Shown here one piece after another: positions 27,701 to 34,889 of a stretch of 34,889 nt of DNA (positions are counted from its first letter, which is position 1; each line of letters starts with the position of its first letter). A model generated the notes under the pieces. That model was not told the DNA's origin. It ran no database searches and saw only the letters and a program-made list of their open reading frames with translations. The DNA comes from Amoebophrya sp. A120 (Eukaryota > Sar > Dinophyceae > Syndiniales > Amoebophryaceae), in NCBI GenBank assembly GCA_905178155.1, contig CAJINV010000002.1:4428249-4463137 (forward strand), read 5' to 3'. Made by a program: the position numbers and the translations under genes.

Positions 27701-28974
27701 ATGTCGGAGTTACAGGGGAACATGGATCAACCTGGCATGAACACGCTGGATGAGCCGGTGATAGACACGATAAAAAGAGATGTAAACGCCATTGCCGAAA
27801 AGCTGCACTACGTGCTGTTACCGAAGGCACGGGTGGACAAGGTACAAGTTGCTTTTTTGTCTGATACGATCGTGATGTGATAATTGTGCATCACAGAGCA
27901 GATGGCGTGGTGTAGTATTAGCCACCCCGGCACATATGATTTCAATATTTCCCGCACGACCTCTTGTCAGGGCGCCGGCCTCCGAAAGTGGGATCTCTGG
28001 GGTCCCTTGTTTCTCTGCCTCGCCCTCTCCTATCAACTGTAAAAAAAGTGTCTGGGTCTGGAAGAATCCTACTTTTCATGCTGATTTTGGATTCTAAAAA
28101 AATAAAAATCTGTATTGCGTGAGCAGCAAAGAGAGTCCAAGTTTTGCTACACGGAAAGAGCATTTGTCATGCGGTATGGGCATCAGGAAGTCCTCACAAA
28201 ATCTGCGATGCTAGGGCATGCATCACAGACGTCAGGAGTCATGCAAAATGTGCATGACAAACCTGGCAATCTTCCAGACCCAGACACTTTTACATTTGAT
28301 ATCTCCACCGTCCTAGCCATGCAGGCACACAAGGAGCAGGCTGGGAGAGCCTTCGCCCTCGTGTTTATACTCGTGTGGTATAGAAGTACAAAAATGTTGT
28401 TGATACAATTTGTTCGCAAAGGCTTCTTGACAGATGTGTCGTATAATCGGATCTCATGTTACGCATGACAAGGCTGTTTGTTTTGTTGCATTAAAACAGA
28501 AGAAAAATCAGGGCCGGCTCCGGTGTCGTCACACTGAACACAGTGTTACTGAAGGGAAAAATCTCCTTTTTCCAGAGCGTGTGTGTCCTCGGGTACTGCA
28601 TCTTTCCGCTCGTCCTCGCAGCGGTCGCCTCGGCAATAGTATCGTGGAAGATACTGAAGGTAATGTTGTCGCTCAAGAGCATTTTCATGGAAATGGAATG
28701 CTATTCCTGCATGACAGATCCCGTCGCGGGATTATGTAAATGCATGACAAGTTCTTGTACAGTGAAAATCATGATTAGCATATGTATCGAATAAACTTTG
28801 TACCAAAAAAAACCACCCGCTCAGGTTATCTTCGTCGTCATTGGCTTCATATGGGCAACCGGCGCCTCTGTTGGGTTTATGAGCGACATTGTGCCAGAGG
28901 ACCGGAAAGCGCTAGGAGTGTACCCGGTATGGCTCTTCTACGTGGCAATAGCCTGGATGATTCTGCTCGCATAG
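27701..28974 (+). CDS. YIPF6-like Golgi/ER multi-pass membrane protein
   Basis: ATG at 27701, spliced length 189 residues. The N-terminus has TLDEPVIDTIKRDVNAI, then KLHYVLLPKA and KWDLWGPLFLCLAL, the signature start of the Yip1 domain in YIPF6 orthologues. Next come FALVFILVW, GSGVVTLNTVLLKGKISFFQ, SVCVLGYCIFPLVLAAVA, VIFVVIGFIWATGASVGF and a final ALGVYPVWLFYVAIAWMILL helix, giving about five membrane segments. Yip1-domain proteins act in ER-Golgi vesicle traffic with Rab GTPases. Introns: GT-AG 27842-27970, introner 28031-28301, GT-AG 28378-28511, GT-AG 28660-28824, all in frame. A partial copy lies at 34179-34409. Confidence 0.9.
27842..27970 (+). other. GT-AG intron
   Basis: Begins GTACAAGTTG, ends CTCTTGTCAG. 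Joins KARVDK to GAGLRKWDLWG. Confidence 0.88.
28031..28301. mobile_element. Introner element, family C
   Basis: Left end TATCAACTGTAAAAAAAGTG, right end CACTTTTACATTTGATA. Arms share TGTCTGGGTCTGGAAG. Perfect target duplication TCTCC. Removal joins LFLCLALS to TVLAMQAHKEQ. Confidence 0.92.
28378..28511 (+). other. GT-AG intron
   Basis: Begins GTATAGAAGT, ends AAAATCAG. It contains GCATGACAAGG. Joins VFILVW to AGSGVVTLNT. Confidence 0.85.
28660..28824 (+). other. GT-AG intron
   Basis: Begins GTAATGTTG, ends CCGCTCAG. It contains two GCATGACA motifs. Its whole length is duplicated in the fragment at 34179-34409. Confidence 0.88.
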
Positions 28975-29220
28975 TCAATTTTCGACAACTGCATCTTGAT
29001 GTTGGGGTGACTATGTCGTGGAATAAAGTTGTGGGTCAGTAGGGTACTATGTCCGACGAAGTCCAGCTTCCCTTGCCAGTCAGACGAAAACTTTCGCAAA
29101 AAAGCGAAACAGAAAAAAAAAAATCAAAATCATGGACTTGCACCCGTTCTTGCATCGTGTTCTAAAAAGCTGGTCCTTGTTGAATGCAACCATGAAAACA
29201 GATGAGAGCAGAGGATCATC
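28975..29220. other. Intergenic, nothing seen
   Basis: A short A-rich tract (AAAAAAAAAAATCAAAATC near 29111) and no recognisable gene or repeat. Confidence 0.5.
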
Positions 29221-29571
29221 ATGGACAGTCAGTCTGAAAGAGCGGATATGGAAACGTCTTTCCAGGTGGTCCCGGTGCTTGTTTTCGGTACGTTTTTGAG
29301 TCGTCCGTATTGGCGACTATCCAGCAACATCTTCGTAGGATCCATAAAGGCTCTGACTGACAGTGTCAGTGGCTCGTGTTTTCGTCCTGTGCGGTTCGTT
29401 TCTCGTGTGCAAATCACCTTCAAATCATACACCGTAGTCGTAGATTCGATTGTTGCCATGCGCGACAAGATGAATCAGGCTCTTAAGCGAAGATCCACCT
29501 CTCACAAGCAGATACCGGTCGAACGATCTTTGTCACTCACTTCTCCTGTGCGAAAATTGCTATCAGGTTGA
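29221..29571 (+). CDS. Hypothetical 116-residue protein
   Basis: Uninterrupted ATG-to-stop frame. Basic C-terminal half (ALKRRSTSHKQIPVERSLSL) and a middle with FGTFLSRPYWRLSSNIF. No signal peptide, motif or family recognised. It lies between two well-supported genes on the same strand and could be real or a chance frame. Confidence 0.35.
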   Translation: MDSQSERADMETSFQVVPVLVFGTFLSRPYWRLSSNIFVGSIKALTDSVSGSCFRPVRFVSRVQITFKSYTVVVDSIVAMRDKMNQALKRRSTSHKQIPVERSLSLTSPVRKLLSG

Positions 29572-29884
29572 AATACGACTAGTAGTACGAGCTACAACAT
29601 ACTTTTTGTTGTCGTGGCGATAGTCATCATCACTTGTTTTTTACTTCGTAAGGCTGATTTTGATTTGTCTCCAGCGACATGTAAGTTTCAACAGCACCCA
29701 GGACCGCATTTGATTTTTCTACGATGTGAAAAATTGCAGATATTACTTAGCATTTAGACCCTCCCCGCCGCGCCCCCAGGGTGTTTCGTCTATCAATTTA
29801 TTTAGAGCAAGAGCTTAGTATATTTTTTTCTCCTACGACCATCAGTTAATTTGATGAATCAATCTCCAAGTTCATCGACAAACA
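29572..29884. other. Intergenic, nothing seen
   Basis: No repeats, introner ends or open frames of note. Presumably the 5' region of the ASCC1-like gene. Confidence 0.5.
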
Positions 29885-32800
29885 ATGCTCGCCGACAGCA
29901 GCTTCGATGACCCCGAGTTTACCACGGTCACTATCAAAGAGCAAATAAAGTGTTAATGCTAACGGAATAAAAATTTGTGATGCAGGAACGCATGCATCAC
30001 AAAAGGGGCCCACATTTTTCTTGCATTTGTATTGCATAGCATGCATTCTAAGCAAAATTTGTCATGCTTTTCTGCAATCTGTGTAAACCCGTAAGTACTA
30101 AACGTTAGCACGTCATTTTTGTTTGATAGTCACCCTCAGTGGTCAGCGGTACCGAAAAGTTCTTCTCCCCGACCATGTATCCTGAGGAAAAACGTCCCCA
30201 CCCCATACTTGTCATGCAGCTTTGCAGTTACAGGAAGATTTGTAATGCGCAACCCCATGAGAGCCATTTCCAATCGTGTTTTGGACTTTGTGATGCTGTA
30301 AACAGGATGAGTAGATGGACTTGTGTTGTGGCTGTTGTACTTGCTATAAACTGCACTACACTACAGAGAGGAATTTGTCATGCTTGATTCTCAAAGCTTC
30401 TCGATTTGTGTTGCGAGATCCCCATCTTGACTATGGGGTGGGGACGTTTTTACGCAGGATACCATGTTCTGGATCTCCACCCCGTGAAGCTCGGGCGGGG
30501 CGGGAAACACGTATCAAATGCAAAAATGTCTGGGTCTGGAAGATTGGAACTTGTGATGCTAACTTTGGACTCTAAAAAGATCTGTATTCCATGACCAGCA
30601 AGAGGAGTCTAGTTTGTGCTACGCGGGGAGGGCGTTTGTCATGCGGAGTAGGCATCAGGAAGCCCTCTAAAAATCTGCGATGCTAGGGCGTGCATTACAG
30701 ACGTCCTGGGTCAACATGCAAAACATGCATGACAAGTTTCAGAATCTTCCAGACCCAGACATTTTTGCATTTGATAACACGGGGAAGAAGACGACGAGGA
30801 GCGTGGGCATTATTACACCGATGAAGACAGCGACTACGAGAACGACAGCAACGTCTTCAACGATAGCGAGGATGAGGGTCGGTGGGAGTTTTTGGAGGTT
30901 GAGGACAAGTACGAGTATCGGCTCCCCGTGCCGCAAGTCTACTTCAAATTCCTCATCGGGGCGAATCACAAGACCTTGAAGAAAATGGAGCAAGACACGG
31001 GGTGCGAGATCCTGTGCAAGGAGGGACAGGCGCCTGTTGGGAAAATGACAAACGCGAAAACGGGGGACGAAATCGACGGGCACGTGGCCATTCGGGCCAG
31101 GGACAAAATGTCGCTGAAAGCGGGGAAAGGGGCCGTTGAGTACTTACTCTTCTCTGTGCATTGAAAAGCCTTAACCTACGTTCTTTACGCAATGCATTTG
31201 TAAAATGCAGCTATGCTTACAATGCTTGTTATGCTAGTCCTTCTGATGCCAAGTAGAGTGCTGTAACAGATAGAAGCGTGCTTCGTGTGTGTTGTGTTTT
31301 TCCATGAAAATCATCTCTAAAAACAATACTAGGTACACAATGGAGCTGGCAGAACAAAAAATCCCGATGACGCACTTTTTCAACGTGAGGATACCCGCAA
31401 ATTCCATCGTGCCCACCAAATTCCAGCAGTGGTTGGACACAAAGCAGTGCGTGGAGTTGAATCCCCACTACTTCCAGAAGCCCGAGCGGTTACACTTCAC
31501 GCTGTTGCCGTTGAAGCTTCACACGAAGGAGAAATATGAGAGTGCACAACTACTGCCCCTCCCCCTCATTTGTATAGCATGAACGGCAATACAAGCGTCA
31601 GCAAGAGTGCTGGCTTCGCGTGATAGATTTGCCCAGCAGGGGTGTAGTAATGTTTGGTACCACTCCGGAGTTTGTCATGCAAACAGTGCCAACAGGCACA
31701 GCCTGGATTTGGTATTTTGCATGACATCAAATGAGGGGGAGCAGGGGGGGTTGTGCACTGTCATAAGAAAATCGAGAAAGTGAAACAGATTATCCGGGAA
31801 CTGAACGCCAGTGACTGGTTTCCGGACGCGGTTATGACAGCCTCAGAATGGAAATCCTCAAAGTGGAAATGATTTGTAATGCAAAAAAACGACTCCAGTT
31901 GAAGCGCCATTTCTAATCGGCGCATGACAAATTTCCCGGGCACTCAAAACATGTGTGTCATGCTAGTTAGGGCAAAGGTGTGCTGCCCTTCTCTCGTGCT
32001 AATCAGCAGCCCACTTCCTCGGAACCCGTAGAAGCACAATAGTCGGCCTCCATTGCGTCCGCTGCAATACAGTCTTTTTGGTGTCGCATTTTATGCATCA
32101 CAAATTATTTCCACTTTGAGAATTTCCATTCTGAGGCTTTCATAGCGGTGGAGCGGTTTCGGTTAGATTTATCAAAGAAAAAAACATTGTAGGTGTAACT
32201 TTTTTGGAGGAACAGCATTACAAATCTGTCTGGCATGACAGCAAAAACCTGTCATGCGCAGACAGTATGTGAAAACGCCCTTTACTGGACCCTACAAGGC
32301 ATGCCAAGCATGACAGACGCGATCATCTTGCATGTTGCGCATCACAAATTTACACTAACAACGTTTTTTTCTTGGATAAGATTTGAAAGGTCTTCATTAC
32401 ATGAACGACGAACCAGGGAAGGTGAATGTGTTTATCCTGTGCAAAAGTATCGTACTCGTACAAATGCTAATGCAAGTCTTGCGTTACAGATCTTGTTTCC
32501 AAGGCAAATCTGCATTACAAATTTTATTTCTCATGCTGAGGAAATTTGTAATGCATTTATACGAGTACGATACTTTTGCAGTTCATAGTGTTGTACACAG
32601 AACCAAGCACAGGAGCTGGAGGAGCTTCATCTGCTTCTGCAACGACAAGCAGTTCTGCATCAAGCTCTCATTCTCAACGACCGCCCAACCCTTTAAACCA
32701 CCTCGTGGACATCCTGTTTCAAATTCTGATCAAAAACGACATTGTCACGAAAGAGTACCTGATGCAGCAACGGTTATTGGATTCAACCGGCAAGAACGCG

Positions 32801-33220
32801 GATATAAAACCGCACTGCACGCTTTTGAACACGAAATTCTACGTGCAGTACATGGAGAGAACGGGAAAATGGTCCAGCGCCAAGGCGTTCGAGGAGGAAA
32901 ACGAAAACCCAAGGTTTATCAACGCGAAACCGCTGCTGCAAGCCAACGTGGGGTACGATTTTGGGTCTTTTGAAGCAGTTATCCTTTGCAAACGTATCGC
33001 ATTCGTAGTTGTAATCGCAGTCATGCATTACAAATTTCGTTTCCAAGGCAAATCAGCATGACAAATTTTATTTGTAATGCTGAGCGAATTTGTATTGCAA
33101 TAACTACTACGTACGATACTTTTGCAATTCATAGTGGTAGAGGTGGAGTTTTCCGATATGCTGGAGATTGACAGGAACACCCAGTACTTCAAAAAGCTCG
33201 CTGGGCTGAAACTAGGATAA
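29885..33220 (+). CDS. ASCC1-like protein: KH domain plus 2H phosphoesterase
   Basis: ATG at 29885 (MLADSSFDDPEFTTVTLSGQ), stop 33218-33220, 427 residues after removing nine introns, all in frame. Order: a Tyr/Asp/Glu-rich acidic stretch (about residues 50-80); a KH-type segment (about 85-160) with VYFKFLIGANHKTLKKMEQD; then a 2H phosphoesterase (AKAP7/ASCC1 type) with catalytic-type motifs HFTL at His215 and HCTL at His346, the second within KPHCTLLNTKFY. Between them GLHYMNDEP and VNVLYTE match the domain core. ASCC1 is a subunit of the ASCC complex acting in DNA alkylation repair signalling and ribosome quality control. Oddity: the KH loop reads GANH instead of G-x-x-G. Length fits the family. 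A fragment of this gene lies at 15802. Confidence 0.85.
29932..30128. mobile_element. Introner element, family G
   Basis: Ends TATCAAAGAGC and TTTTGTTTGATA; inner arms GTGTTAATGCTAACG and CGTTAGCACG. Perfect target duplication GTCAC (29927-29931 and 30129-30133). Removal joins DPEFTTVT to LSGQRYRKV. Confidence 0.88.
30178..30461. mobile_element. Introner element, family E
   Basis: Ends TATCCTGAGGAAAAACGTCC and GGACGTTTTTACGCAGGATA, perfect target duplication CCATG. Removal joins KVLLPDH to VLDLHPVKLG. A left-truncated copy is at 15593-15801. Confidence 0.93.
30512..30776. mobile_element. Introner element, family C, with an empty site elsewhere in the window
   Basis: Ends TATCAAATGCAAAAATGTC and GACATTTTTGCATTTGATA, perfect target duplication ACACG (30507-30511 and 30777-30781). 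The uninterrupted site is at 15847-15851 in the gene fragment. Confidence 0.95.
31141..31345 (+). other. Intron with unclear boundaries
   Basis: GAG occurs on both sides, and joining there gives GKGAVELAEQKIPMTHFF in frame. Neither GT-AG nor clear inverted ends are seen. Boundaries are a best guess. Confidence 0.55.
31535..31765. mobile_element. Introner element, family B
   Basis: Ends TATGAGAGTGCACAAC and GTTGTGCACTGTCATA, perfect target duplication AGAAA. Removal joins KLHTKEK to IEKVKQIIREL. Confidence 0.92.
31833..32144. mobile_element. Introner element, family F
   Basis: Arms of about 38 bp: TATGACAGCCTCAGAATGGA and TCCATTCTGAGGCTTTCATA. Perfect target duplication GCGGT. Removal joins WFPDAV to ERFRLDLK. 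A right-truncated copy is at 15960-16228. Confidence 0.93.
32170..32378. mobile_element. Introner element, family G-like
   Basis: Ends TATCAAAGAAAAAAACATTG and AACGTTTTTTTCTTGGATA, perfect target duplication AGATT. Removal joins ERFRLDL to KGLHYMNDEP. Confidence 0.9.
32433..32587. mobile_element. Introner element, family A
   Basis: Ends TATCCTGTGCAAAAGTATCG and CGATACTTTTGCAGTTCATA, perfect target duplication GTGTT. Removal joins GKVNV to LYTEPSTGAG. Confidence 0.93.
32980..33133. mobile_element. Introner element, family A
   Basis: Ends TATCCTTTGCAAACGTATCG and CGATACTTTTGCAATTCATA, flanks GCAGT and GTGGT. Removal joins GSFEAV to VEVEFSDMLE. Confidence 0.87.
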
Positions 33221-33420
33221 AGAACACCGTCGAGGAACAAACTCTGAGAATGTCTCTCCTTTGAAGCACGACGAACAACAAAAAGAATTGACACAAAGAT
33301 AAAGATAAAGAGCAAGAAAGCCAAAGAAATTCTTTCAATGACACAACATCACTCGCTGTCTTGTTCGATACGTACTTGGCAGGTTTTCATCAAATGGAGA
33401 TGAATCTAAGCGGATGAATA
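33221..33420. repeat. 3' flank with a 66-bp segment repeated at 34418-34483
   Basis: 33354-33419 (CGCTGTCTTGTTCGATACG to CTAAGCGGATGAAT) recurs at 34418-34483 with one visible difference (GAGATGAAT against GAGATAAAT). The two copies bracket a block of about 1 kb made of other duplicated segments. Confidence 0.85.
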
Positions 33421-34174
33421 TATCTCCTACACTCTGCGCTGTCGGTCGTTGTTCATCTTCTCTCGTCGTTTTATTTCATGAACTCGCTTCAAACGCCAGT
33501 GTATCCGTATCGGTTTAATAGCAGCTGTTTTACTTCGACTTCGAGTATCTCTTTCCCAACAGTTTTTCTTTTCTCTGCAAATTTGAAGTACCAGATAAGT
33601 GTATCTTCTTTGATGAAGAAGCGAATAGCTGCTTGATGACCAAACTGAAACCCGCCACCGTATCGTGGTGATCACGCACTTTAGTTTTTCTGATCGTCTT
33701 GATCCAGGTTGATATTCCGCAGCGACACACTGCTGAGTAAGATCTCGTTCCTCACTAAGATCTGTTATCTCGTCGTCAAGGTCACTCTCGTCGGCGAAAA
33801 TGTTTTTGTTCGTTGAAACTCCCACTTTTGCGTACCGAAAAAGAAGTTGGAATCCTAGGACCTACGAGGTGATCGTAGACACGTAATATTACTACTTCTG
33901 CATATTTATTTTTTCCTTATCCTTTCCGCATTTCATCCTGCTAGACACACCTTGTGCAATAAGGCTTAGTTCTGTACAGTACTTGCGGCTATCGAGGACG
34001 ACGATAAAATGCAGTTGCCGACACCACCGCCCGTGCGCCGGGTTCTTGCTGTAACAGGAAGAAGCTGACATCGACAACGCTAGCGAGGGCGTGGAAACAG
34101 CTGGTTTATCGCAGCCCCGTGGGCGTCCGCTCGATTAGCTGACACCTGGGCGGCCGTTACTGGTTGTCTGAAAC
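33421..34174. repeat. Duplicate of the intergenic segment 26769-27534
   Basis: Same order of landmarks as the source: CTCCTACACTCTGCGCTG, then TTCATCTTCTCTCGTCGTTT, then TTGCCGACACCACCGCCCG, with scattered small indels. No gene supported. Minus-strand frames here are unsupported. Confidence 0.8.
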
Positions 34175-34178
34175 ATCA

Positions 34179-34409
34179 GGAAGATACTGAAGGTAATGCT
34201 GTTGCTCAAGAGCATTTTGATGGAAATGGAATGCTATTCCTGCATGACAGATCCCATGGCGGGATTATGTAAATGCATGACAAGTTCTTGTACAGTGAAA
34301 ATCATGATTAGCATATGTATCGAATAAACTTTGTACTAAAAAAACGATCCGCTCAGGTTATCTTCGTCGTCATTGGCTTCATATGGGCAACCGGCGCCTC
34401 TGTTGGGTT
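34179..34409 (+). pseudogene. YIPF6 gene fragment (exon end, intron, exon start)
   Basis: Matches 28646-28877 almost base for base: the end of exon 4 (KILK), the full GT-AG intron, and VIFVVIGFIWATGASVG of the last exon. It then breaks at TGTTGGGTT into the second copy of the 66-bp segment. Because the intron is retained, it is a DNA-level copy, not a retrocopy. Confidence 0.92.
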
Positions 34410-34483
34410 GTTCGATACGCTGTCTTGTTCGATACGTACTTGGCAGGTTTTCATCAAATGGAGATAAATCTAAGCGGATGAAT

Positions 34484-34889
34484 TGCATGGGTCTCCACAA
34501 AAGTGGATGTGCTGGAAGAGCGAGCGCCTCTTCATAGACCCTAGCGCCGGCCTTTCGAGGTCCAGTAGATTTCTCAGAGGAACATGCAGTGCACTGACTT
34601 TCCAACGATGAAGTTATCCCATCACACCCCCGGGAGTCATTAGATAGCTTGCGCCTTTGTTTTTTTTTTAAGACTAGGAAAAGACATGCAACTGGGGAAA
34701 GCACGCTATTGCGCATCTCGCACCCGTCAAGCCCAGAAGAACGAGCCAAGGACGCTCCCACCAATGCAGCAACGGCCGTCCCTGGGTGGTTGAGTGTCGT
34801 CCAGACCGACGGCGGTAGATTCTACTGGGGGCGGAGGCTAGATTTTCAATAGTGGAGGAAAGATGTCGAATTATGTATGGAGTGCTCTA
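34484..34889. other. Window end, nothing firm
   Basis: Open frames exist on both strands (the largest, 34336-34764 on the minus strand, overlaps the YIPF6 fragment), but none has a recognisable feature. A T-run (TTTTTTTTT near 34661) is present. Confidence 0.4.

Noticed and set aside
34336-34764. 142-codon minus-strand ORF
   Set aside because: It overlaps the antisense of the duplicated YIPF6 exon, has no recognisable domain, and would be the only minus-strand gene.
1-34889. tRNA, rRNA, CRISPR array or bacterial operon signals
   Set aside because: Nothing recognised by eye. The regularly recurring GCATGACA motifs are dispersed inside introns, not spaced like CRISPR repeats.

Overview
This is nuclear DNA from a protist, most likely a dinoflagellate and probably a syndinian of the Amoebophrya type. 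Three things point there. Every recognisable gene lies on the + strand. The genes are densely interrupted. Most interruptions are not GT-AG introns but introner elements: 145-355 bp segments with terminal inverted repeats, usually starting TAT and ending ATA, flanked by short (mostly 5 bp) target-site duplications (TSDs). Removing an element plus one TSD copy restores a continuous reading frame in nearly every gene tested by hand. Such elements are known from published Amoebophrya genomes. The species assignment itself is inference.

Layout. 1-700: a higher-order tandem repeat. 1319-3042: hypothetical gene with five elements. 3220-4560: a weak gene beside (or split by) a GC-rich fold-back element. 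5133-5893: small secreted protein. 6698-11979: secreted coiled-coil protein with 15 introns, 12 of them introner-like. 12575-23170: a mosaic of segmental duplications. It holds a 372-codon ORF with no ATG, a tandem pair of cassettes (a tail-anchored-like protein of about 295 aa plus a small gene), a Ser/Thr-rich four-exon gene with only GT-AG introns, and broken copies of two genes found intact downstream. 23176-24230: hotdog-fold thioesterase. 24560-26537: protein with a possible RIIa/DPY-30-like helix pair. 27701-28974: YIPF6-like Golgi membrane protein. 29885-33220: ASCC1-like KH plus 2H-phosphoesterase protein with nine introns. 33354-34483: a composite duplication containing a YIPF6 fragment.

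The most informative feature is that duplicated fragments provide filled and empty sites for the introner elements inside one window. The ASCC1-like gene carries an element at 30512-30776, while its partial copy at 15593-15960 has the uninterrupted target. The thioesterase fragment at 14968-15177 has gained an element absent from the intact gene. Canonical GT-AG introns coexist with introner introns in the same genes, and many of both kinds contain the motif GCATGACA or a one-base variant. No rRNA, tRNA or CRISPR was recognised. Functional names come from reading the spliced proteins by eye; no database search was run.
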